Positions 47,822 to 57,232 of a stretch of 64,000 nt of DNA are shown piece by piece. A program made the translations under genes and the position numbers. The stretch's first letter is position 1, and the number at the start of each line of letters is the position of its first letter. Under the pieces are notes generated by a model. The model searched no databases, was not told the DNA's origin, and worked only from the letters and a program-made list of their open reading frames with translations. Source of the DNA: Clostridium yunnanense (GTDB lineage: Bacteria > Bacillota > Clostridia > Clostridiales > Clostridiaceae); NCBI RefSeq assembly GCF_016595795.1, contig NZ_JAENHN010000053.1, forward strand, positions 62,001 through 126,000. The letters are read 5' to 3'.

Positions 47822-48595
47822 TCAAGAAAAACTCATAATTAACGATTTCACTAGTAAGTACCAACCATCTACCATAACAAATAAAAGAAGTTTAAATGGC
47901 AGAGAAATCATTGCTGGTGGTAACATAAACATACCCATTGACATTAGAACACTGGATACTACAATATCTATTATTAAAAAAGGCAAAAAAATCAAAAAGC
48001 CAATTTGAAAAGCTGTTTTTAATTCGCTTATAGCAAAAGCTGGAATTACAACATATAGAGGAACTGTATTTTCATCTATCTTAGTTGCATCCAATTTTGC
48101 TGCTTCTATAAAAAGCTTTAAGTCTTTTTGTCTTGTCTGTTTCAACATAAATTGCCTTAATGGCTTTGAACCAATATCTATCGCCTGCTGCTGAGTTATT
48201 TTGTTATCCAAATAAGGTTGCAGTGCATTGGCGTTAATATCATTATACACTGGCTGCATAATAAATATAGTTAAAAATAATGCCAACCCAATCAAAACTT
48301 GGTTTGGTATGGACTGTTGTGCCCCTATTGCATTTTTAAGGAAAGAGAAAACTACTACAATCCTAGTAAAACTGGTCATCATGATCAAAAAGGATGGTAG
48401 TACTGAAATTAGTGTTAACATTACCAATAGTTTTATATTTGACACATAATCCTTAGGATTTGACGTATTTCCCCAAAGAGACTTAACATCTGGTAGAGGG
48501 GTGTCCTGAGGAGCTGCTTGTGCTTTATATGTAGTTAGTCCTATGAATACAAACGCTAAAATTAAAATATATATGTATTTCTTTTTAAATTTCAT
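47822..48595 (-). CDS. fliP: Flagellar export protein FliP
   Basis: A 257-residue FliP. A signal peptide (basic start, hydrophobic core, cleavage after KAQA near residue 28) precedes four membrane segments. The family signatures FIMQPVYNDINANALQPYL and LPFKLLLFVMVDGW are present. It is the main subunit of the export channel. It is 1 nt after fliO. Confidence 0.96.
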   Translation of the reverse strand: MKFKKKYIYILILAFVFIGLTTYKAQAAPQDTPLPDVKSLWGNTSNPKDYVSNIKLLVMLTLISVLPSFLIMMTSFTRIVVVFSFLKNAIGAQQSIPNQVLIGLALFLTIFIMQPVYNDINANALQPYLDNKITQQQAIDIGSKPLRQFMLKQTRQKDLKLFIEAAKLDATKIDENTVPLYVVIPAFAISELKTAFQIGFLIFLPFLIIDIVVSSVLMSMGMFMLPPAMISLPFKLLLFVMVDGWYLLVKSLIMSFS

Positions 48596-48596
48596 T

Positions 48597-48953
48597 TTAT
48601 TTCCCTTTAAATCCCTTTACCTTAATATTTCCAATAATATCATAATACTTCTTCATCATGTCCTGCTGAAATTGTTCCTTACCTTTTAATATATCTTTCA
48701 AAGTCTCTTCATCAATTTCTTCTAGTTTTTCTGTACTGTTCTGAGAACAACTCATAACAATACCTTTGCTACCAATCTGAAGAAGTACTATGGATATTTC
48801 CTTAGATAACTGAATCTTTTCTATTACTCTTATATATCTACCTTTTTGAAGGCTATTATACTTGTTTCCAGTAAGTTTTAGCGAAATTAGTGCCAAACAT
48901 AGTATAAGTAAAAAACTAAACACTAACTTTATAATTAAAAAAACTAAATCCAT
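48597..48953 (-). CDS. fliO: Flagellar biosynthesis protein FliO
   Basis: A 118-residue bitopic protein with one membrane helix (about 3-25) and a small cytoplasmic beta domain containing IRVIEKIQLSKEISIVLLQIG. FliO aids assembly of the FliP ring. It is poorly conserved in general; the place before fliP makes the call firm. Confidence 0.9.
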   Translation of the reverse strand: MDLVFLIIKLVFSFLLILCLALISLKLTGNKYNSLQKGRYIRVIEKIQLSKEISIVLLQIGSKGIVMSCSQNSTEKLEEIDEETLKDILKGKEQFQQDMMKKYYDIIGNIKVKGFKGK

Positions 48954-48967
48954 AATTAAATCATCCC

Positions 48968-49468
48968 TTACTGTACTATAAGTTCTTGAAAATATACCTC
49001 TATAAATTGACCTTTAGTAACTCTTTTGTTTAATGTATCAATTAATTCCTTTTTAACATGCTCTAACTTTTCAGTTTTAAAATCTTCTGCTTTTTTAGAT
49101 TGTAAAAATTCAAGCGCTGTTGATTGTAAAGCAATTAAATCTTCTGTTGCTTCTGTCGCTAACTTTTTGTTAGTTTTATCATAACCAATTGATACCTTCG
49201 CCTTAAGATAATGTTTTTCCTTATCATCATTTAGGTTTACTGTATATTCTCCAAGTTCAAGATAAGCTTCCGAAACTTTAGCAACTACTTTTGAACTAGA
49301 TGTACTTGAACTATCCTTACCCTTTACATACAAAAAGTAGTATCCTCCAAAAAAGCCCATAGCAGCTAGTATTAAAACAAGTAAAACTATGATGATAAGA
49401 TTACTCTTTCCCCCTCCTGTTTTTTCTGCTTTTTCCTTTTTAGGTTTTTTTTCTTTCTTTTCAGCCAT
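48968..49468 (-). CDS. fliL: Flagellar basal body protein FliL
   Basis: A 166-residue FliL. A lysine-rich cytoplasmic tail (MAEKKEKKPKKEKAEKTGG) leads to one membrane helix (about 23-46) and a periplasmic-side domain ending QFIEVYFQELIVQ. It associates with the stator around the motor. The start overlaps the motB stop (TAATG). Confidence 0.93.
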   Translation of the reverse strand: MAEKKEKKPKKEKAEKTGGGKSNLIIIVLLVLILAAMGFFGGYYFLYVKGKDSSSTSSSKVVAKVSEAYLELGEYTVNLNDDKEKHYLKAKVSIGYDKTNKKLATEATEDLIALQSTALEFLQSKKAEDFKTEKLEHVKKELIDTLNKRVTKGQFIEVYFQELIVQ

Positions 49469-50184
49469 TACTTCTTCTCCTTTTCTATTGCAACTATCAA
49501 GATATTTACTCTTCTATTTTTAGCTCTATTTTCAGCAGTAGAATTATCAACTATTGGTCTATATTCTCCAAACCCAGAAGCTGTAAATCTACCGGCATTA
49601 ATACTTTCTTGATCAATAAAAAATTTAACAACATTTACTGCTCTTGAAGCAGAAAGATCCCAATTGCTCTGAAACTTATATGTGTTTATAGGCACGTTAT
49701 CAGTATGCCCTTCGACAATTATATTATTTGGAACGGTTTTAATTAAGTTACCAAGTTTATCAAGCAAACTCTTACTTTCTGGAAGCACATCAGCTTTTCC
49801 TGATTCGAAGAGAATGCTATCTCTTAGTTGAAGGATAACCCCTCTCTCATCTTCCTTTATTTCTACTGATGCTCCAAGCTTATTTTCTTCTATAAACTTC
49901 TTTGCTTTTTCATATATTTCATCTGTATTTGATTTAATTTCAATATTATTTTCAGTTGTTTTTACAGGTGCTGTGTTTTCCATTATACCTTGCGATTCCT
50001 GACCTGTTAAAACACTTTGAAGAGAGGTTGCTATAGATTGCCACTTTTTTTGATCTACGGTTGAAAATGAATATAGAAGTATAAAGAACGTTAAGAGAAG
50101 TGTTATAGTATCAGAGAAGGTAGCCATCCATTCATCTCCTCTTATTTCATCTCCACTTGTCTCTCTTCTTCTTCTTTTAGCCAT
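49468..50184 (-). CDS. motB: Motor stator protein MotB
   Basis: A 238-residue stator subunit. D25 in FSDTITLLLTFF is the proton- or ion-binding Asp at the membrane helix. The C-terminal OmpA-like peptidoglycan domain has VEGHTDNVPI and DLSASRAVNVVKFF. It overlaps motA by 8 nt. Confidence 0.96.
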   Translation of the reverse strand: MAKRRRRETSGDEIRGDEWMATFSDTITLLLTFFILLYSFSTVDQKKWQSIATSLQSVLTGQESQGIMENTAPVKTTENNIEIKSNTDEIYEKAKKFIEENKLGASVEIKEDERGVILQLRDSILFESGKADVLPESKSLLDKLGNLIKTVPNNIIVEGHTDNVPINTYKFQSNWDLSASRAVNVVKFFIDQESINAGRFTASGFGEYRPIVDNSTAENRAKNRRVNILIVAIEKEKK

Positions 50185-50986
50185 TGTTATAGGCCCCTTC
50201 TGAGGTAGTGACTACCTTTAAGTATTCTAACTTTTCCTTTGGTGAAAGGTAGTTCATTAACTTTTGTTCTATTATTCTAGGATTTACTCCTGATTGGATA
50301 GCTAGTATACCTTCAAGCATCATCTCTCTCATAGAAACTTCCTTTTGGTTCTTAACACCTAGATTAGCAGCTATTGGATTCAGTACAACATTTGCAAGTA
50401 CCGATCCATAAAAAGTTGTAATTAATGCCTTGGCCATACCAGATGCCAAAGAACCTGAATCACTTAAATTTGCCAGCATTTGTATAAGCCCTATCAATGT
50501 ACCAATCATTCCAAAGGCAGGTGCATATCCACCCCAGCTTTTAAAAATATTAGATGCCTTTGTATGTCTACTTGACATTTCATCAATCTCTAAGTCCATT
50601 ATTTCTCTTATTACTTCTGGCTCTATTCCGTCTACTACCATTCTTAAACCATTTTTTAAAAACTCATTATCCATTTCATTTATCATATCTTCTAATGATA
50701 GAAGTCCATCTTTTCTTGCCTTCTTTGATATATCTGTAAACTGGCTAACCAATTCAATTCCAGTAGAAGGGACTTCCTTAGTTGATGCAATAAACACTTT
50801 AGATATATTCTTAATCTCCTCCAAAGAATAGTTTATAAGCAGCGCACAAAATGAACCTCCAATAGTTATTATTACAGAAGGTAAATCCCAAAATATCTTG
50901 AGACCTGCACTACTATTCATCCCCCAGATTAGCATAACCACTCCTAAAAGAAGTCCTGCTAAAGTAAGTGAATCTAACTTCTTCAT
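50177..50986 (-). CDS. motA: Motor stator protein MotA
   Basis: A 269-residue protein with four membrane helices and a large cytoplasmic loop. Family motifs AFGMIGTLIGLIQMLANL and GSVLANVVLNPIA include the TM3-TM4 prolines and polar residues of the ion path. It works with MotB to generate torque. Whether Na+ or H+ drives it cannot be said. Confidence 0.96.
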   Translation of the reverse strand: MKKLDSLTLAGLLLGVVMLIWGMNSSAGLKIFWDLPSVIITIGGSFCALLINYSLEEIKNISKVFIASTKEVPSTGIELVSQFTDISKKARKDGLLSLEDMINEMDNEFLKNGLRMVVDGIEPEVIREIMDLEIDEMSSRHTKASNIFKSWGGYAPAFGMIGTLIGLIQMLANLSDSGSLASGMAKALITTFYGSVLANVVLNPIAANLGVKNQKEVSMREMMLEGILAIQSGVNPRIIEQKLMNYLSPKEKLEYLKVVTTSEGAYNNG

Positions 50987-50999
50987 AGCTTACCTCCTA

Positions 51000-51188
51000 T
51001 TACTTCAGAGTGAATATCTTATTCTTGTATCTTACTACTCTATCCACTACTTCTCCAACCGTTTCTAATACAATATATTTCTTTCCATTAGTAAGGGTAA
51101 TTATAGTTTCTGGAACCTCTTCAATTTTTTCTATATGTTCAGCATTTAAAACAAATTCCTGATTATTCATACCAGTAACATTAATCAT
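51000..51188 (-). CDS. flbD: Flagellar protein FlbD
   Basis: A 62-residue protein of the FlbD family, with MINVTGMNNQEFVLNAEHIE at the start and ETIITLTNGKKYIVLET. Its function in flagellar operons is not well defined. It has a strong AGGAGG site and lies between flgE and motA. Confidence 0.93.
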   Translation of the reverse strand: MINVTGMNNQEFVLNAEHIEKIEEVPETIITLTNGKKYIVLETVGEVVDRVVRYKNKIFTLK

Positions 51189-51243
51189 TAAAGCCTCCTG
51201 TTAGTTGTATGGGACATCATTTAGATGTCCCATATATTTTTTA

Positions 51244-53916
51244 CTATCTCTTTAAGTTGATTATATCTTGAAGTATTTCATCACCAGTGTTGATCATCTT
51301 ACTACTTGCTTGGAAAGCTCTTGTAGCTGTTATCATATCAGTAAATTGTTCTGCAAGGTCTACGTTTGACATTTCAAGCATACCTTGAAGTGCATCTCCA
51401 AATCCCTTACTGTTATCATCATCTCTAGTGTTTGATCCACTCTTTATAGTAGCTTCTCCAGAGTTTACTGATTGAGCATAAAGGTTTCCTCCTAGTTTAG
51501 TAAGACCAGAAGCATTCTTAAATCCAGCCATTGCTACCTGTCCAAGTGCTGCTACCTTTCCATCTTCAAGAACTCCATTTATGATACCATTTTTATCAAT
51601 TGTATAGCTTTTTATTCTAAGTTCTGTATCTGTTCCAGGTATTTTAACCTTTTCTGGTATTCTTAAAGTCTTTAAGCTACCATCATATGCTTTAACAGTC
51701 TTAGTTCCATCAACAAAAGTAACTGCTCCATTTTGGTCTAAACTTTGAACTGGCGTACCACCTTCAGAAATATCTGAAGCTGATTGAGATGAAGTTAATG
51801 GTCTTATAGTTCCACTTGCAACTAAAGTTTGATTTATTTGTGCATTTTCTAAAGCATTTTGTATCTCTCTATTTAATCTTTCAACAGTAACTCCTGGAGT
51901 AACAAGATCTCCGTTGATAACTATCTTCTTATTTGTTGTATCTACGTCTACGGATGGTTTAGTACCTTGTGTAACAGTACCAACTTGTACACTGTAGCCA
52001 TTTAGAGCCGCTCCTGTTCCTGCAGCAAAACTTAATCCTAAAACATCACTAGCAATCTGAGGAGCTACCTTTTCTGAACCACCAGAAATTTGGTTTGACA
52101 CTAAGTTTGAGTAAGTCTTTCCAGTACCATTTCCAACGGTTATTTTGTAAGTTGTATCGTAGTTTCCTAGTGTAACTCCAGCTGGAGGATTAGCAATTAC
52201 CGCATCCTTTATAGCCTGTTGTAATTGAGCTGAACTAACTGAATTTGGAGTTAAGAAATCTCCTGTAATTTTTATAACCTTTTGTGTTGGATCACATTCA
52301 GCTGTTACTGAGTTTGCCTTCACATCAACCACCTGGAAAGTGTATCCGTTATAAGTTGATCCTATTGGGAAAGATAATTTTAAGTTCGCAACTGTAATAT
52401 CTGATGGCTTACTATCATCTTTACCATTAGCGATTTTTCCGACTTGGTTAACTAAACCGCTATATGTTCCAGTAACAGAAGTTAATTTTGGTGAAGTTAC
52501 ATTATTTTTAGCTAACTCATTGTTATAAAGTGTAGCTAAATTAGATACATTAGCAGCTACTGACAAATCACCATTGATAGTTACAACCATATTAGATTTA
52601 TCTATAGTCACCGAAGGAGCTACTCCTGATCCATTATTACCAAACTTTATTGTATAATCATTTAATTTTCCGCCTTCTTGGAAGTTAAATGTTAATCCAC
52701 CTAAAGTAGCTATCGGAACTCCGCTATCATCTGTAAGTGTTGGAACAGCTTTATTTGATCCTAAAGAATCTGTTTTTGCACTTATTTGAGATAAACTAGT
52801 TGGTGAGCCAGTTATCTTTTCTACAGCTTGCGTTATTCCTGCCGCATTTAGTTTATCATTTATTACAGTTAACAATTCAGTATTACTTACATTACCATTT
52901 ACTAAATCCGCATTTATTATTATCTTATTAGGATTCTTAGTAATAGTTGCATCTGTCGTTGTTCCTGGTCCAATCTTATCGAACTCTATTGAATAGCCTT
53001 CTAATTCCTTACCATTTCCAAATTGGAAAGTTAACCCTGCAGCAGTAACATTTCCTGGTGCTGCATCATCAAGTCCACCTACAGCCTTGTCAGAAGCTAA
53101 TTTATTTATAACATCTGGCTTTCCTGCAACAAATACACTTTGTGCTATTCCAGCTGAGTTAAGAGCTTTGTTTATTGCTGATTCAACCTGAGGTGCTGTT
53201 AAAGCGCCTGCTGTAGCAAAATCACCACTTAGCACTATTTGTTTATTATTTTTATCAACCTCTGCTGAAGTTACAGTTTGAGGACCGATTTCACCTACAA
53301 CAACCTTATATCCATTTAAGGCTGATCCTGGTCCAAACTTTATATCTAATCCATTTAAGTTTACCTTATTTGGCGCTACTGAAGATGCAGCCACGGATGT
53401 ATCGTCATTTGTTAAAGAATATCCCATAACTCTGTATCCGTCAGCAGTTATTAAGTTGCCCTGTTCATCTAAGCTAAAAGCACCATCTCTTGAATACATA
53501 AGCTGCGCACCAGAATTTGTTAAAGATTGTGCAGTTATATTATGTGCACCAGCTCTTTGATTAACTTGTAACTGATTATCTCCAAAAACTGAACTTCCCT
53601 TACTAACCATGAAGAATCCATCTCCATCTATAGCCATGTCTAAAGCTCTTCCAGTTGGTTGTAAGTTACCTTGCTTCATAACAGAGTCTATACTTGCAAG
53701 CTTTACACCAAGACCAACCTGAGCTGAGTTTACACCACCTTGGTTTGCATTTGGTGCCATTGAATCCTTAACACTTTGGCTAAGCATGTCCTGAAATCTT
53801 GCTGTTGAAGATTTAAATGCTGTAGTACCTACGTTGGCTATGTTATTACCTATAACATCTAGCTTAGTTTGGTTTGCCTTCATTCCACTAATTCCTGAAT
53901 ACATTGATCTTAACAT
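51244..53916 (-). CDS. flgE: Hook protein FlgE with repeat insertion
   Basis: An 890-residue hook protein, about twice the usual size. The N-terminal rod-like helix (IGNNIANVGTTAFKSS, about 22-37) and the C-terminal NVDLAEQFTDMITATRAFQA segment are typical. Between them lie five tandem copies of a ~75-residue unit (residues 189-262, 294-367, 407-481, 511-585, 626-700). Each reads GLxFxF, then GYxxxxG, a KxIxIxGDL strand and a helix with INxxLxxAGIxQ. They probably form the outward-facing domains of the hook. Confidence 0.93.
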   Translation of the reverse strand: MLRSMYSGISGMKANQTKLDVIGNNIANVGTTAFKSSTARFQDMLSQSVKDSMAPNANQGGVNSAQVGLGVKLASIDSVMKQGNLQPTGRALDMAIDGDGFFMVSKGSSVFGDNQLQVNQRAGAHNITAQSLTNSGAQLMYSRDGAFSLDEQGNLITADGYRVMGYSLTNDDTSVAASSVAPNKVNLNGLDIKFGPGSALNGYKVVVGEIGPQTVTSAEVDKNNKQIVLSGDFATAGALTAPQVESAINKALNSAGIAQSVFVAGKPDVINKLASDKAVGGLDDAAPGNVTAAGLTFQFGNGKELEGYSIEFDKIGPGTTTDATITKNPNKIIINADLVNGNVSNTELLTVINDKLNAAGITQAVEKITGSPTSLSQISAKTDSLGSNKAVPTLTDDSGVPIATLGGLTFNFQEGGKLNDYTIKFGNNGSGVAPSVTIDKSNMVVTINGDLSVAANVSNLATLYNNELAKNNVTSPKLTSVTGTYSGLVNQVGKIANGKDDSKPSDITVANLKLSFPIGSTYNGYTFQVVDVKANSVTAECDPTQKVIKITGDFLTPNSVSSAQLQQAIKDAVIANPPAGVTLGNYDTTYKITVGNGTGKTYSNLVSNQISGGSEKVAPQIASDVLGLSFAAGTGAALNGYSVQVGTVTQGTKPSVDVDTTNKKIVINGDLVTPGVTVERLNREIQNALENAQINQTLVASGTIRPLTSSQSASDISEGGTPVQSLDQNGAVTFVDGTKTVKAYDGSLKTLRIPEKVKIPGTDTELRIKSYTIDKNGIINGVLEDGKVAALGQVAMAGFKNASGLTKLGGNLYAQSVNSGEATIKSGSNTRDDDNSKGFGDALQGMLEMSNVDLAEQFTDMITATRAFQASSKMINTGDEILQDIINLKR
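51817..53352 (-). repeat. Five tandem 75-residue repeats in flgE
   Basis: The coding units start at residues 189, 294, 407, 511 and 626, with a period of 105-115 residues. They are clearly homologous by pattern (GYxxxxG, then GDLxxx, then a helix), but diverged at the DNA level. Confidence 0.85.
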
Positions 53917-54005
53917 ATATATTGACCTCCCAAAATTTTAATTTAAATACCTTGCTTCTATCTTTCCACAAGGTGAGGCCCCCTATCTTAGGTCCAGCCT
54001 CTTGT

Positions 54006-54392
54006 TTACAAAATCACTACGCTATCTACGTTAGTGAATACATTTTCCTGAGCTCTATCCTTCTCTACCGCAGTTATGATTGTATTATTCTCTACACTTG
54101 CAATCAAAGCCACATCCTTGTATACCATGACCGTATTCTTTGCACCCTTCTCCTTGGCTAGATCAAATCCTCTTTGAATTTCCATGTAATCTGCTTTTGA
54201 GAAATTTATATCCTTCAATCTTTCCGATGCATGATTAGATATCTTATATCCGTATTCTTTTGAGCTTATTTTCTCATCTAATATATCTTTAAAGCTTTTC
54301 TTACTTGCATCAGTATTCTCTTTTTTTGGTTCTAGAGGTGCAGTTAGGTTACCAACTAAATACGGTTTACCATTTACTATTCTGTAACTCAC
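54006..54392 (-). CDS. Flagellar operon protein, TIGR02530 type
   Basis: A 128-residue protein between flgD and flgE, where clostridia and bacilli have a small conserved flagellar operon protein of this family. The C-terminal part (KADYMEIQRGFDLAKEKGAK and NTVMVYKDVALIASV) fits. I choose the GTG at 54392 behind AGGGTGG; an upstream GTG at 54401 is part of that site. Role in hook assembly is inferred from place. Confidence 0.8.
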   Translation of the reverse strand: MSYRIVNGKPYLVGNLTAPLEPKKENTDASKKSFKDILDEKISSKEYGYKISNHASERLKDINFSKADYMEIQRGFDLAKEKGAKNTVMVYKDVALIASVENNTIITAVEKDRAQENVFTNVDSVVIL

Positions 54393-54402
54393 ACCTACCA
54401 CC

Positions 54403-55089
54403 CTATTCTATAGCATTTACTTTTGTTAGCTTATCGTAAGTGAAGGTCTTCAGAGTATCCTGTCCATCAACTTTAACCGATAAGTTTATAACTCCATTTT
54501 CTTTTGATACACCTTTTACGACTCCCTTATAGGCATTTCCAGCACTATCTTTATCTGAGAATTCTGCTTGCTTACCGATTAGTGATGCCGCTGATAAGAA
54601 AGACATATTTCCATTTATGTTTGATATCGGTGCAATCGTACTATCTGGTACATCTAGGACAGTATCAATGTTACTCATTGAAAAATCTTTATATTGTGTT
54701 TGTCCGTTTTCACTTACTGCAACGCTGATTGTAGTCTCACCGCCCTTAGTACTTACAGCTTTAACTACTCCAGTATACTGCTCTCCAGCTTGATTAAGAT
54801 CTTTCATCGTTACACCCTTACCTACAAGTGAATTGGCTGCAAATGAACTCATTGTATTGTTTAAGTTAGCCATCTGTTCCATTGAAGTAAACTGTGCCAT
54901 TTGCGATATGTACTGTGTACTATCCTTTGCGTTATCTGGATCTTGGTTGGACAACTCAGCAGATAAAATCTTTAAGAAAGAATTCTTGTCCATATCTTTA
55001 CCAGGTTGTATTATTGTCGTACCTCTTGAGGTAGCTCTTGATCCATCATAATTTTGCACATAGCTAGTTGAATTTATATCTGTTGCCAT
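54403..55089 (-). CDS. flgD: Hook capping scaffold FlgD
   Basis: A 228-residue FlgD with the conserved N-terminal export/cap region: NSFLKILSAELSNQDPDNAK and TQYISQMAQFTSMEQMANL. The C-terminal part holds two similar beta segments (GVVKAVSTKGGET and GVVKGVSKENGVI) resembling the FlgD FnIII/Tudor domains. It caps the growing hook. Ribosome site AGGAGGTG. Confidence 0.95.
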   Translation of the reverse strand: MATDINSTSYVQNYDGSRATSRGTTIIQPGKDMDKNSFLKILSAELSNQDPDNAKDSTQYISQMAQFTSMEQMANLNNTMSSFAANSLVGKGVTMKDLNQAGEQYTGVVKAVSTKGGETTISVAVSENGQTQYKDFSMSNIDTVLDVPDSTIAPISNINGNMSFLSAASLIGKQAEFSDKDSAGNAYKGVVKGVSKENGVINLSVKVDGQDTLKTFTYDKLTKVNAIE

Positions 55090-55100
55090 TATAACACCTC

Positions 55101-56780
55101 CTATACTAAATAATTAAGATTATTATTTATGGTAGCTTGTCTATTATTTTCTTCAATACTTATGTCATCTTCAGATAAGACTCCACCACTTGTACTACTA
55201 TTTCCTTGACGTCTATTTTCCTTTTGTTCGCTTCCAAATCCAAAGTTGGCTGCTTGAGAGTTTGGATCTCTATTAGGATTGTTGAAGTTATCATTTCTAA
55301 GTTCTATAGATACTTCAGGTATTTTAATTCCATTAGAACTTAAACTCTTTTGAAGCTCCTTTAAATTATCATTCAAAAGATTAAATGCTTCTTTTGTGTT
55401 GGCAGTCAAGGTTGCTTTCATATTGTTTGTATCTAAAGTAAGCTTTATAGTTATCTCCCCTAAGTTTCCTGGGTTAGTCTTTAATGTTAATTCTTTTACA
55501 TCAAGCTTCTCCATATACTTAATTGATTTAACTATATCAGTTATCATTGTATTTCTACTAATAACAGGTTGTTCTTTTGGTGTTGCCACAGCTTGAGTAT
55601 TATTTTTAAGTTGATCAATCATCATTGAAAATTTGCTCTGAACATTGCTATCCTTATCACCAATGATAGATTTAAGCACTTTATCACCATCATTAGAATC
55701 AGAATTTATCTTCTTTGTTGAATTTTCAATAGATACATTGCTTTCATTTGTTTTGAATCTATTAGCAGCTACATACAAGCTATTTGTATTAGCTGATGTT
55801 TTGTCTTTATTAGTACTGTCTTGCGTAACATCATTTGCCTTAGTATCATTTTTCAAATTAATTAAGCCTAGAATAACTTGTTTTATATCTTTTGTATCTG
55901 CACTTGATTTTAATGACTTATCCTCTTGTGGCTTACCACTTACAACAGTTTCGATTAGATTTTGTAAACTTTCCTTTGCCTTGTCATCTAATTGTAAGTT
56001 CCCTTGAGTTTGTGCATCATCAACCTTTTCCAACAACTTCATGATTTCAGTAACTATACTTTTTGAATTTGTTTGCTCACTTGCTACTGAACTTACATCC
56101 TTACCCGCATTACTTGCAAACTCCTTAACAGCTAAATCCATCTGTTTCACATTACTCAAAGTTTCTTTTATAGATTCTATACCTTCAGTATCGGAGTCTT
56201 TGATATTATTTGAAGTAACATTTGTCGTAATAGTTTCATTATTTGTCTGAGTACTAGTGCCCATCAATAACATAGTCAAAATTGCAACAAGTTTATCCAC
56301 ATCATCTTCAGCATTATCTTTATCAGCTTGATTATTTCCTTGGAAATTACTATTATCTACATCTGTTTTATGTTGTGTCTCACTAACAGATTCCCCTAGT
56401 ACACTATTAATACCCTTATCTCCATCAGAAGCTTCTTTTATAATCTGCTTTATAGATTCAACGATTGAATCTATTACTTCTGGCTTTTCCTTTGGGAAAA
56501 CTTCAGATACTTGTTTTTGTAGACTATCTCCCTTGTTATCTAGCTGTTCCTTAATTTCCTTAAGCTTCGATAGAGTATTATCTAATTTGTTATCATCTTT
56601 TCTATCATTTAAATCCTTGCTTTTTACATCAGTATTACTTTCTGATTTTTTTGATAATATCAATGAAAATTTGTCATCAATTTTATTATTATCATTTTTA
56701 CTGTTTAAAGCTTGGTTACTTTGGGTGCTTGGCTTTACCTGCATTAAATCAAGTCCATTATTAAGTCCACTTATATTCAC
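55101..56780 (-). CDS. fliK: Hook-length control protein FliK
   Basis: A 559-residue, Asn/Asp/Ser-rich protein with a long disordered N-terminal region and the C-terminal Flg_hook domain (KTNPGNLGEITIKLTLDTNN through LQKSLSSNGIKIPEVSIEL). It acts as a ruler and as the switch signal for FlhB. The start at GTG 56780 follows AAAGGAGG; a GTG at 56789 lies within that site. The fliJ stop is just upstream, so the two are coupled. Confidence 0.9.
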   Translation of the reverse strand: MNISGLNNGLDLMQVKPSTQSNQALNSKNDNNKIDDKFSLILSKKSESNTDVKSKDLNDRKDDNKLDNTLSKLKEIKEQLDNKGDSLQKQVSEVFPKEKPEVIDSIVESIKQIIKEASDGDKGINSVLGESVSETQHKTDVDNSNFQGNNQADKDNAEDDVDKLVAILTMLLMGTSTQTNNETITTNVTSNNIKDSDTEGIESIKETLSNVKQMDLAVKEFASNAGKDVSSVASEQTNSKSIVTEIMKLLEKVDDAQTQGNLQLDDKAKESLQNLIETVVSGKPQEDKSLKSSADTKDIKQVILGLINLKNDTKANDVTQDSTNKDKTSANTNSLYVAANRFKTNESNVSIENSTKKINSDSNDGDKVLKSIIGDKDSNVQSKFSMMIDQLKNNTQAVATPKEQPVISRNTMITDIVKSIKYMEKLDVKELTLKTNPGNLGEITIKLTLDTNNMKATLTANTKEAFNLLNDNLKELQKSLSSNGIKIPEVSIELRNDNFNNPNRDPNSQAANFGFGSEQKENRRQGNSSTSGGVLSEDDISIEENNRQATINNNLNYLV

Positions 56781-56785
56781 TTTAT

Positions 56786-57226
56786 TCACCTCCTTTCAAT
56801 GTTCCTAAGGTGAGCGTATAAAGCAAATTCATCATTTGTAATCTGCTCTTGTCTATCAAGCTCTTTGATGAAAGCTTCATATCTTTTCTCCTTAAGTATT
56901 TCAACAGTCTTCTTATCTATCTGTTTCTTCTTAAGATCTTCTCTTCTGTAGTTTAATTCTTTATCTTTATTTTCAAGTTCTTTTTCTTTATCTTGTATTC
57001 CTGAACTTAAAGCATTTAAGTAATTTCTCTTTATTTTCTGATATGCTGCTGATTCACCACTTTTTATACTTTTATGTTGTTCAAAACTTTCATTCATCTC
57101 TCTAATTTTCTGTTCAATTAGTATCTTTTCTCTTTGAGTTTTTTGAAAAAGTCTTTTGCTTTCTTCCTCTTTTTCCACTCTTATATCTAGAACCTTTTGA
57201 AGACTAAACTTAAATCCATTTGCCAT
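56786..57226 (-). CDS. fliJ: Flagellar export chaperone FliJ
   Basis: A 146-residue protein predicted to be almost entirely coiled coil (charged heptads from residue 7 to 140), the form of FliJ. It binds the FliI ATPase and FlhA. Located between fliI and fliK with a short AAGGATAGG site. Confidence 0.9.
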   Translation of the reverse strand: MANGFKFSLQKVLDIRVEKEEESKRLFQKTQREKILIEQKIREMNESFEQHKSIKSGESAAYQKIKRNYLNALSSGIQDKEKELENKDKELNYRREDLKKKQIDKKTVEILKEKRYEAFIKELDRQEQITNDEFALYAHLRNIERR

Positions 57227-57232
57227 GATATC

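Noticed and set aside
51817-53352. FlgE size as an assembly duplication
   Set aside because: The five units differ strongly in sequence, so a recent artefactual duplication is excluded; they are old repeats.
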